A stretch of 64,000 nucleotides of DNA, from contig JADJOT010000009.1 of the NCBI GenBank assembly GCA_016713625.1, positions 558,001 through 622,000 on the forward strand, in the 5' to 3' direction. Positions 34,810 to 42,430 of the stretch are shown piece after piece. The stretch is from Candidatus Accumulibacter affinis. GTDB taxonomy: Bacteria > Pseudomonadota > Gammaproteobacteria > Burkholderiales > Rhodocyclaceae. Made by a program: the position numbers and the translations under genes. Within the stretch, counting starts at the first letter, position 1, and every line of letters starts with the position of its first letter. The notes under the pieces are model-generated. The model was not told the DNA's origin. It worked only from the letters and a program-made list of their open reading frames with translations, and did not search any database.

Positions 34810-36063
34810 TTACCCCTTGCTCGCCGGTGCCGCTGGCTTGTCGCCGGGTTGGGCGGCGGGTTTGTCGCCGGGCTTTTCGGTTGCTGCGGCCGGAGTGCCA
34901 GCGGCAGGCGCCTCGAAGACAAAGGGCTTCGGACTGACGGTCATTCCCGCGCGCACCTTCTGGGTTCCCTCGGCGATCACCTGCTCGCCAGCCTGCAATC
35001 CCTTGCTGATGATCCAGTCCGAACCGATGCGCTCGCCGACGGCGACCGGACGGATGTCGACCTTGTTGTCGGCGCCGACGACGGCGACCAGATACCTGCC
35101 CTGGACTTCGGTGACGGCCCGCTGTGGTACCAGCAGCGCGCCCTTTTCCATCGCCATCGTCGCGCGAACCCTGCCGTACTGGCCTGGGCGCAGCAGGTTC
35201 TGCGGATTCGGGAAGAGCGCGGCAACCTTGAAGGTACCGGTGGACACATCGACCTGCCGGTTGAGTACCGAAGTCTGGCCCGGGAACGGGTAGAGCGAAC
35301 CGTCCACCAGGAACAGCTCCAGCGGCACGTGCTCTGGTTTCTTGCCCGCAGCCTTGGCAGCCGCAGCGACCCTCAGGTACTCGCGCTCGCTGATGTTGAA
35401 ATAGACCTTGATCGGATCGACGTTCGAGACGGTGGTCAGTTCGGTTGGCATGCTCGGGCTCAGGAGATCGCCGATCTGCGCCTTGGCGATGCCGGCAATG
35501 CCGGTCACCGGCGAGGCGATCTTCGTGAAGCCGAGATTCAGTTTCGCTGTCTGCAGTGACGCCTCGGCGGCTTCGAGCGCCGCCTTGGCGGACAGGTCGG
35601 AGCCGGTGGCATCGTCGAGATCCTTCTGGCTGACCGCGTTCATCGCGGCCAGCGGCTTGATGCGGGCGAGGTTTGCGCGGGTGGTGTCGTAGCGGGCCAC
35701 CTGCTGGGCGCGCAGCCCCTTGGCTTCTTCAACGGCCGCCTGGAAAGTGCGCGGGTCAATCTCGAACAGAGCCTGACCTTTTTTCACCAGATCGCCTTCG
35801 CGGTAATTCTGCTTGATCAGGTAACCGGTCACCTGCGGACGGATGACGGCATTGACATCGCCATCGAGCGAGCCGATCCATTCCATGTAGATGGGCACGT
35901 CGCGCTGCGCGACGCTGACCACCTGCACGACCGGCGGCGCTGGCGGTGCAGCCTGCTGCTTGTCGCAGCCGGCCGCCAGCAGGAGCAGCGCGCCGGCGAG
36001 TCCGGCGGCTGCGTGCACGAAGCGGTGGCGTGCGGCTGCATACGGAGAGAAGGTGAGCGTCAT
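34810..36063 (-). CDS. RND membrane fusion protein (AcrA/MexE-like lipoprotein)
   Basis: This 417-residue periplasmic adaptor is anchored by a lipobox (ALLLLAAGCDKQQAAP). The barrel-sandwich hybrid region VNAVIRPQVTGYLIKQNYREGDLVKKGQALFEIDPRTFQAAVEEAKG is typical, followed by the alpha-hairpin and LNLGFTKIASPVTGIAGIAKAQIGDLLSP, then the beta-barrel and membrane-proximal domains. The C-terminal 45 residues are Pro/Ala/Lys-rich repeats (GDKPAAQPGDKPAAPASKG), an unusually long tail. It is the first gene of the three-gene operon. No adjacent TetR or LysR repressor is present. Confidence 0.9.
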   Translation of the reverse strand: MTLTFSPYAAARHRFVHAAAGLAGALLLLAAGCDKQQAAPPAPPVVQVVSVAQRDVPIYMEWIGSLDGDVNAVIRPQVTGYLIKQNYREGDLVKKGQALFEIDPRTFQAAVEEAKGLRAQQVARYDTTRANLARIKPLAAMNAVSQKDLDDATGSDLSAKAALEAAEASLQTAKLNLGFTKIASPVTGIAGIAKAQIGDLLSPSMPTELTTVSNVDPIKVYFNISEREYLRVAAAAKAAGKKPEHVPLELFLVDGSLYPFPGQTSVLNRQVDVSTGTFKVAALFPNPQNLLRPGQYGRVRATMAMEKGALLVPQRAVTEVQGRYLVAVVGADNKVDIRPVAVGERIGSDWIISKGLQAGEQVIAEGTQKVRAGMTVSPKPFVFEAPAAGTPAAATEKPGDKPAAQPGDKPAAPASKG

Positions 36064-36349
36064 GGGGGCTCCTGGTTTGGCTAAGTTGGCGTTGCGTGAC
36101 TTTTTCTGGTCAGGTTCTTGCCGTGGTGGAAGTGGCTAATCGACCCTCCGCGGCCCGTCATTTTCGCCGATCGTGGCAGGCAGGGGCGATCGCCAGTACG
36201 GATGACAATAACAAGCTGGCGATTATGAACCAAGGCGAGCGTTTAATCTATCGATGAGAAGCAATGCGGCAAAAAGCTGCTGCCCATATTCGAAATGATT
36301 CATTGCCGCGCCGATGTTCAGGGGTCGCAGCGGCGAGCAGCGAAACTCG

Positions 36350-37072
36350 CTACTCGGGGTCCTTCTCCTTGGGGAGCTTGACCGGGCAGTGGGTATCGTA
36401 AACCGTCTGCATCCGGCGCAGCTTGAGGACGCCATAGAAGGTGGTGATCAACATGGCGATCACCAGCAGCGAAACCGTGTGTTTTTCCATCTGGTAATCA
36501 GCCTGGCGGTTGGCAGCGGTAGCGAACACGATCAGCGCCAGAATGCCGAGGTTGATCACCCAGTTGACCGGCCTGGACACCACGAAGTGCAGGATGCCGA
36601 ATCCGGCGAGCTGGTAGAGCAGGAAGGGAATCACCGCAACGGCGGGCAGCAGTTCCGACGCACCGAGCGCGACGTCAGCCGCACCCGGCGCCAGGGCATG
36701 CAAAAGCCGGCTGTGTGCCAGTTCATGGAACAGCGACGGAATCGCACAGAGGATCGAGACGACCGACAGCAGTTCGAGAATCAGCATCCCGCTCCAGGTG
36801 CCGACCCGCGACGAATGATCTGACCCGGGCAGCTCCGATTGTGCGCTGATGAAGAGCCCCGCGACGACGGCGGCGACACTGGACAGCATCAGCAGCTCGA
36901 CCGAAATGCCGAAGCTGGTCGGCTCGCCCGCCTTGAGCAGCAGCAGCGCCAGGAAACCCGGCGTGTAGAACATCACGCGTACCAGGCGCGCGCAGACGCG
37001 CGCATCGCGTTCAGGCGGCAGGACAGGCAGCAAAGCGCCATCGCTGCCCACAGTGGCTCGCTCTTTCGACAT
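36350..37072 (-). CDS. Multi-pass membrane protein of unknown function
   Basis: This 240-residue protein has about six hydrophobic segments (for example MFYTPGFLALLLLKAG, VELLMLSSVAAVVAGLFI, GMLILELLSVVSILCAIPSLF, AVAVIPFLLYQLAGFGILHFVV, WVINLGILALIVFATA, SLLVIAMLITTFYGVL). A short charged C-terminus (LPKEKDPE) follows. The ATG at 37072 follows GAAGGAGGCCAAG and is preferred to one five codons upstream. No domain is recognised. It stands alone; the 286-base gap to the efflux operon shows nothing obvious. Confidence 0.65.
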   Translation of the reverse strand: MSKERATVGSDGALLPVLPPERDARVCARLVRVMFYTPGFLALLLLKAGEPTSFGISVELLMLSSVAAVVAGLFISAQSELPGSDHSSRVGTWSGMLILELLSVVSILCAIPSLFHELAHSRLLHALAPGAADVALGASELLPAVAVIPFLLYQLAGFGILHFVVSRPVNWVINLGILALIVFATAANRQADYQMEKHTVSLLVIAMLITTFYGVLKLRRMQTVYDTHCPVKLPKEKDPE

Positions 37073-37314
37073 CTTGGCCTCCTTCAAGGGTCCGGCTGAA
37101 AACTCGCGACATTAACGCAATGGGCGTCGCCTGTCATCTACGATCGCCAGTCCGAGCGGCTTGGGTTCAATGATCCGGGCGTCGTGCTCGCTCCCGGTCT
37201 GCGCTGCTGCAGCGCTGCAGCCAGGCTTCGGCGAACCACGGCCGATGCAGGCCGATGCCACCGCTTGATTCTGGCGCAGGTAGCCCGCTCCGGCACGGAA
37301 CGGGCGCGCAGCAG

Positions 37315-37531
37315 CTACGGGCCAACGCAGAGATTGGGCACGCTGAGGCGTGTGAAGAGATGCGGTGACGCGACGGCGGAAGAAGGATAGTTGCCCAGTG
37401 CCTGCTGGAAGTCGGGGTGGGTGAATGCCGCGCGAAAGTGTGCCACTGACTCCCATAGCGCGTAGTTCATGAACACCGTGCTCCCCGCGATGCCCTGATG
37501 CAGCTGCGTCGAGAGGTAGCCCGGTTGCTGC
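37315..37531 (-). pseudogene. Antibiotic biosynthesis monooxygenase (ABM), 3' exon
   Basis: This is the C-terminal 72 codons of a 123-residue ABM-fold protein: QQPGYLSTQLHQGIAGSTVFMNYALWESVAHFRAAFTHPDFQQALGNYPSSAVASPHLFTRLSVPNLCVGP. Its N-terminal 51 codons are at 39513-39667. The two parts join exactly (NWMK-QQPGYL) when the 1981-base group II intron between them is removed. The intron lies in the opposite orientation to the gene, so its RNA cannot be spliced from the gene's transcript and the gene is inactivated. ABM proteins are small heme-degrading or quinone-oxidising enzymes or their relatives. Confidence 0.75.
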
Positions 37532-39512
37532 GTGCGCCGTGCAAAGGCGCTGTTTTCCAGCGGGTGCGAATCCCGCCCGGCAACTTTCGCTCCGGCCGGT
37601 AGCAACTGGAGCAGTCGTGGAGGTAACGAAGCGGCTGAAGCCTCTGGTGTAGAGGGTCCTGTAAGGGACTTGGCGACCACGCAGGCCGTAATGCGAATGA
37701 ACACTGAGCAGGCCTCGAAAAGGGTGATGCGGAAGCCGACCCGGCGAAGCTACGGGGAAGGCCGATGTCACAGGCGAATGCGAGCGAAACGCAGCCTGTG
37801 GTTCCGCCGGGGTAATGGTGACGGCATGTGTGGAAGAGGAAGACAGACGTAACACGGGAAGCCCCATCACGTGGTCAAGCGCAAGACCAACCGGAAGCCC
37901 GCGAGGGACAGGCCGGGCGAGGTGGGGTGGCGGAGAGGCCCGTAGTACCGGTGAAGTCGGGTAATGCCGATGGAGGAAAGGGGCCTCAGTTCAAGACCAA
38001 CGCAAGAAGCGGAAAGGGACAGGAGATTGGGCAACCTGCAAACTCCGATCAACGTTCAGAAACTGCAGATGGCGTTACATGCCAAAGCGAAGGAAGAACC
38101 CGGGTTCCGGTTCTACCTCCTGTATGACAAGATTTATCGACGGGATGTGCTCGACCACGCCTACCGACGCTGCAAAGCCAACAAGGGAGCAGCCGGAGTG
38201 GATGGAGTGCGATTCGAAGACATCGAAGCGTACGGAGAAGAACGCTGGCTCGGGAACTGGCGGAACGGCTGAAGAAGAAAGACTACCGACCGCAAGCGGT
38301 CAAGCGGGTCTGGATACCGAAGCCGAACGGCAAGCTGCGCCCCTTGGGGATACCGACGATCACCGACCGAGTTGTTCAAACGGCGGCGATGCTCGTGCTG
38401 GAACCTATCTTCGAAGCCGATCTGCAACCGGAGCAATACGCCTACCGGGCAGAGCGGGGAGCGCAGGACGCGGTACGAGCGGTCCATCGGCTGTTGAACA
38501 CCGGCCACCAGCAAGTGATCGATGCGGATTTATCCAGCTATTTCGATCACATTCCGCACGCTGAGCTTCTGAAGAGCGCCGCCCGTCGGATCGTTGATCG
38601 GCACGTTCTACACCTCATCAAGCAATGGCTGGAAGCACCGGTGGAAGAGGACGACGGACACGGTCACCGGCAACGGACGACGTCCAGCCGGGACACCGGG
38701 CGCGGCACTCCGCAAGGGGCTCCAATTTCACCGCTGCTGTCGAATTTGTACATGCGGCGCTTCATCCTCGGATGGAAGACGTTGGGGTATGCCCGTCGCT
38801 GGTCGGCGCAAATCGTCAATTACGCGGACGACTTCGTCATCTGCTGCAAAGGCCGGGCAGAGGATGCCATGGACGCGATGCGAGGCATGATGGAGCAACT
38901 GAAGCTGACGGTGAACGACGACAAGACACATCTGTGTCAAATACCGCAAGCGCGGTTTGACTTCCTGGGTTACACCTTCGGGCAGTGCTACAACCGTGCG
39001 ACCGGGCGCGCCTACATCGGCACTCGGCCCTCGCAGAAGAGCATCCAACGGATGGTGGAAAGCATCACCCAGGAAACCGACCGCCGCCGAACCCTACTGG
39101 ATGCCTCGTTTGTCGTGGGACGGCTGAACCGGAAACTGAATGGCTGGGCGAATTACTTTGCCTCGGCCCAGTCAGTCCGGCCTATCGGGCGATCAATACC
39201 CATGCCATACAAAGGCTCCGCCGGTGGTTGTGCAGGAAACACAAGGTTCGCGGCAATGGGGAGACGCGCTACCCCGATCGGTATCTCCACGAAGCGCTGG
39301 GGCTGGTCAATTTGCCTACGCGAACCCATGACCTTCCGTGGGCGAAAGCATGATGTCTTGTCCGAGAGCCGGATGCAGGAGAACTGCACGTCCGGTTCGA
39401 TGAGCGGGATGTCGAAACGGGGTTATGGCCAGGCTACTTGGGCACCGTCAAACGAAAGGGACGGAAACAGACAAGCCGAACCTACGGCTACCGCGCGACA
39501 TCCCGACTCTAC
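37532..39512 (+). mobile_element. Group II intron with LtrA-type reverse transcriptase
   Basis: The 5' end GTGCGCCG at 37532 matches the GUGYG consensus and the 3' end is ...GACTCTAC at 39512 (AY). Domain V is visible at about 39364-39396: GAGCCGGATGCAG / CTGCACGTCCGGTTC with a GAGAA-type loop. The ends are fixed independently because removing 37532-39512 restores a perfect reading frame of the interrupted monooxygenase gene on the other strand. The encoded reverse transcriptase has two frameshifts, so the intron is probably immobile unless helped in trans. Confidence 0.85.
37964..39353 (+). pseudogene. ltrA: Group II intron reverse transcriptase/maturase, two frameshifts
   Basis: The frame from 37964 (MPMEERGLSSRPTQEAERD...QMALHAKAKEEPGFRFYLLYDKIYRRDVLDHAYRRCKANKGAAGVDG) is RT domain 0/1. 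A missing G in the run at 38251-38254 shifts it; the body resumes ELAERLKKKDYRPQAVKRVWIPKPNGKLRPLGIPTITDRVVQ. The catalytic motif is IVNYADDFVICC, then the maturase X domain (GRLNRKLNGWANYF). A missing T near 39157-39159 shifts the C-terminus (CLGPVSPAYRAINTHAIQRLRRWLCRKHKVRG...LHEALGL). All motifs are otherwise conserved, so decay is recent or reflects base-call errors in homopolymers. Confidence 0.8.
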
Positions 39513-39667
39513 TTCATCCAGTTGGCATCGCTTTCCCAGGCTTTCAGCAGCGCGGGGATGTCTTCTTCGGCGACCTGGAATATATTGACCAGTACCACCG
39601 GTGAGACATCGGAACGGATCTGCTCAAAAATCGGAACATCGTGGTCGAGTGGCTTGAGTTGCAACAT
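39513..39667 (-). pseudogene. Antibiotic biosynthesis monooxygenase (ABM), 5' exon
   Basis: MLQLKPLDHDVPIFEQIRSD, then SPVVLVNIFQVAEEDIPALLKAWESDANWMK, is the N-terminal half of an ABM-fold protein (VNxFxV...LLxAWExDAxxMKxQPG). Start ATG 39667 follows CAGGAGACCCCTCAC. The reading frame is interrupted two bases into the last lysine codon by the intron and resumes at 37531. In the present state translation would end shortly after entering intron sequence. Confidence 0.75.
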
Positions 39668-39690
39668 GTGAGGGGTCTCCTGGTGGGTTA

Positions 39691-39717
39691 CCGTGAAAGT
39701 CGCGGCAGCGACTCACG
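39691..39717. repeat. Dispersed REP-like hairpin, copy 2
   Basis: The stem AGTCGC-GGCA-GCGACT at 39698-39713 lies within the longer element GTGAAAGTCGCGGCAGCGACTCACGAA. It is the plus-strand counterpart of 24378-24404. The CAAAGCCATGACCGTT text at about 39792-39807 is also shared with the gap near 24164-24179, so the two intergenic regions share more than one repeat. Confidence 0.6.
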
Positions 39718-39843
39718 AATCGCCCCTCGCCCGCTCGCGGAGGGGCGGGGAGGGAACGGACATGGCTTTCATTATCCAGGGTGTCTGACAAAGCCATGAC
39801 CGTTGGGGCGGGGAGGGACGGCAGAGAACGGAAGCCAACGAAT

Positions 39844-40323
39844 TCAGGCCGGCGAGGGTGCAAACACCGGCTCGCAGCGCACCTCCGATCGGACAGAATT
39901 GGCGATGAAGCATTCCACGTGCGCCTGCGCATGCAGGTGCACCACCTCCGCGTGGCTGGGCTGGCGATCCCCCGAGAAGTGAACCTCGGGTCGCAGCGTG
40001 ACGAGGGTCATCGCCAACTTTCCCTGGTCATTTTTCGCCATCACGCCGAGCGGGTGGTCGGTATAACGATCGACGCGGAAACCCTGGCGGGCAGCGATCG
40101 ACAGAAACCACAGCAGGTGGCAGCTGGCCAGCGAGGCAACAAACGCCTCTTCAGGATCGACCGCGCTGGGGTCGGACATCGGCACCGGCACCACCAGCGG
40201 CGACGAAGAAGCGGCCAGCTCGACACCCCCATCAAAGCGCAGCAGGTGCTTGCGGCTGTAACGATTGTCGAGAAAGTCCTCTTCGCCGCGGCACCAGACG
40301 ACTTCTGCGAAATATTCGGCCAT
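39844..40323 (-). CDS. OsmC-family peroxiredoxin-like protein
   Basis: This 159-residue OsmC/Ohr-fold protein is a thiol-based peroxide-reducing family member. It has SDPSAVDPEEAFVASLASCHLLWFLSIAARQGFRVDRYTDHPLGVM, where the first redox Cys sits in SLASCHLLWFL, and HVECFIANSVRSEV with the second Cys. Spacing between the two cysteines fits the OsmC group. The start at 40323 (MAEYFAEVVWCRGEEDF) is standard. It is convergent with nothing and lies 50 bases from the transporter gene on the same strand. Confidence 0.85.
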   Translation of the reverse strand: MAEYFAEVVWCRGEEDFLDNRYSRKHLLRFDGGVELAASSSPLVVPVPMSDPSAVDPEEAFVASLASCHLLWFLSIAARQGFRVDRYTDHPLGVMAKNDQGKLAMTLVTLRPEVHFSGDRQPSHAEVVHLHAQAHVECFIANSVRSEVRCEPVFAPSPA

Positions 40324-40374
40324 GCGTGGTCTCCCGAAGGTGGGGTGGATGGGTGGCTGCTGATGGCAGGATGG

Positions 40375-42000
40375 TCAGGCGCTACGCAGCTTGAGCATCC
40401 GGGTCACCCAGATCGCCGCGAAAGGCAGGAGCAGGCCCAGGCTGATCGAGACCATGAACAGGGCGCCGAGTTGGGCATAATCTGCCGGCACCTGCACCGC
40501 CTGGCTCAGCGGATCACGCACCTCGCGGCTGACCTCGAAAATCTGGTTGAGGTACTTGGTGCCGAGTTGCGACGCCGACAGCGCGAGGTTGGTGAAGGAG
40601 GCCATCACCGCGAAGTAGGTGGCTTTCAGATTGGCCGGCGCCGAGTTGGCGATCCACGCCAGCATCGGCACCATGGCGATCTGCCCCAGAGGCGACTCCA
40701 GCGCGGTGTCGATCAGGGCGATGAAGCGCGCGTCGACGATGCCTCCGGTATGCGCGGCGGTCCATTCGTGCAGGCCGTAGTACATGCCCAGCGTCGGCAG
40801 GCTGAGCAGCGTCCCGGTCAGGGTCAGGAAGCCGACGATGTAGGCGATCGAACGTTCGCCCATGAAACGGCGGAAAGCAAACAGGCCGAACAGCGTCAAC
40901 AGGCTGGCGATCAGCGAGAGCCTGGCGAGGAAGGACTGGTCGAAGCCGAGTTCGTCGATCATCCACCAGGTGGAGCCGGCGCCGGGACCGGGCATGGCGC
41001 GGAAGACGAAGATCACGATGGCCGTGCCGAGCAGGGTCCTGCGCGAGTTCTCATCGAGCTCGCGCAGCAGCTTCGCCATCAGGAAGGTGATCACCGCGAA
41101 GGAGCCGAGGAAGATGATCTCCTCGCCGAACTTGATGCGTGACAGCCCCACCGACAGGCTGATGGCGACGAAGACCAGGCTGCCGCCGAGGATCCACCAG
41201 TCGGCCCTGACCGGTTCAAGGGGGGGCTCAAGCAGCGCGCGCAGGGTCGCGGCATCGAAACCGCGGGCGCGCAGCCGGCGTGCATCGCGCCGCTTGAGCA
41301 GGCTGGCGAGCAGCACGCCGCCCACCGAGATCGCCGGGATCACCAGCGCCATGCCATAGACCTCGACGTAGATCGCTGCCTTGGCTGCCCTTGGCAAGTC
41401 CTCGACGCCCTGGAACATCAGCACGTTGACCACCGAGACGAGGACGCCGCCGCCAATGATGGCGACGCGGCCAAGGGTCTGCAAGGTGGTGTTCATCAGC
41501 CGTCGCGCCTCGGGTGGCAGCGGCTGCCCGTGTTCGTCCACGCGCGGCACCGCTTCGACGGTCATCGCGTCGGCGACGACGTCCTGCACCACGTAGCCGA
41601 CCGGCGAGAGCAGCGCCGAGAGCACGAACCAGGCTTCGATCGACATCCACTCGCCCATGCGCAGCGGCTCGGCCACCAATCCGAGCATGATCAGCAGGCT
41701 GGCGGCGATCAGGCCGGCGCCCAGCCATACCAGACCGGCCTTGTGCCGCCAGATCAGGTCCACCAGATGCCCGAGCGGCATTTTCAGTGCCCAGGGTATG
41801 CCGGCCCAAAACCCCAGAGCGGCGAGAAAGGCCGCCGACAGGCCGAGGTATTCCTTGACGAAGAAGGTGCCGACGATGCCGGTCAGCCCGGACACGCCAG
41901 CCGCGACATAGACCATCAGCGGCGGCAGGTAGGAGATCCGCATTTCACGGCCCAGTTCAAGGATGTTGTCGTCAAACCAGCGACGCGGGGTAGCGAGCAA
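40375..42000 (-). CDS. MFS transporter, BT1/folate-biopterin type
   Basis: This 541-residue polytopic membrane protein has about 12-14 segments. The start MLATPRRWFDDNILELGREMRISYLPPLMVYVAAGVSGLTGIVGTFFVKEYLGLSAAFLAALGFWAGIPWALKMPLGHLVDL matches BT1-like carriers (FxxxxLGLSxxxLxxLxxxxxxPWxxKxxxGxxxD). QDVVADAMTVEAV resembles the conserved loop of folate-biopterin transporters. A 30-residue cytoplasmic loop (LLKRRDARRLRARGFDAATLRALLEPPLEPV) follows segment 6. The substrate is unknown in bacteria; pteridines or folate are candidates by family. Confidence 0.75.
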   Translation of the reverse strand: MLATPRRWFDDNILELGREMRISYLPPLMVYVAAGVSGLTGIVGTFFVKEYLGLSAAFLAALGFWAGIPWALKMPLGHLVDLIWRHKAGLVWLGAGLIAASLLIMLGLVAEPLRMGEWMSIEAWFVLSALLSPVGYVVQDVVADAMTVEAVPRVDEHGQPLPPEARRLMNTTLQTLGRVAIIGGGVLVSVVNVLMFQGVEDLPRAAKAAIYVEVYGMALVIPAISVGGVLLASLLKRRDARRLRARGFDAATLRALLEPPLEPVRADWWILGGSLVFVAISLSVGLSRIKFGEEIIFLGSFAVITFLMAKLLRELDENSRRTLLGTAIVIFVFRAMPGPGAGSTWWMIDELGFDQSFLARLSLIASLLTLFGLFAFRRFMGERSIAYIVGFLTLTGTLLSLPTLGMYYGLHEWTAAHTGGIVDARFIALIDTALESPLGQIAMVPMLAWIANSAPANLKATYFAVMASFTNLALSASQLGTKYLNQIFEVSREVRDPLSQAVQVPADYAQLGALFMVSISLGLLLPFAAIWVTRMLKLRSA

Positions 42001-42430
42001 GATGGGACTCCGGCAAGCGGATGAGCAGGAAGCGCGGCAGGGGCAGGTAGCTGTTGTGTTCCGGGTTGGCCAGCAGGGATCGGCCGCTGCCGGCGCTGTT
42101 CTGGCCCGTACGGCGAAGAGCGTTCATGGAGCGAGCTTATTTTACAGGAACACTCCGCGCTCGCCCCGGCGTTGGCTTGTGCCGCTTGTCCTGAGGGTGG
42201 CCTCCGACGTTCTCTGCGACGGGCGAAAGCCGCCGCGCAGCATCGATCGACCCTGCCGGACTTGCCATGCCGTTGGCGGTAGGCACCCGCGCTTCATCGC
42301 AAACCACGGGATCCTGTGTATTTCGCTGCTAGACTTTGTCTTCGCGGTCAGCCGTGGACGAACTGCCGACGGCGTCGTGGTCGGCATGGCGCAGTCCGGT
42401 GGGCAGCAGGCATGGTGGAGGGCAGGGCAG
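42001..42430. other. Divergent intergenic region, nothing specific
   Basis: A gap of 430 bases lies between the MFS gene (minus) and the DUF2339 gene (plus). It should hold divergent promoters. The frame of the downstream gene stays open through most of it, but there is no start with a ribosome site before GGAGGGCAGGGCAG at about 42417. No regulator site could be recognised. Confidence 0.4.

Noticed and set aside
32509..35559. Long plus-strand open frames opposite the RND pump and adaptor genes
   Set aside because: They are antisense shadows of GC-rich codons in well-supported genes; their translations are low-complexity Arg/Gly/Asp/His-rich text with no domain.
37560..37585. GGGTGCGAATCCCGCC text resembling a tRNA T-loop
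   Set aside because: No acceptor or anticodon arms are present around it, and it lies in the 5' part of the group II intron.
37112..37870. 252-codon minus-strand frame overlapping the ABM exon and the intron
   Set aside because: It crosses the intron boundary and encodes Arg/Ser-rich text; the ABM exon and intron explain the region fully.
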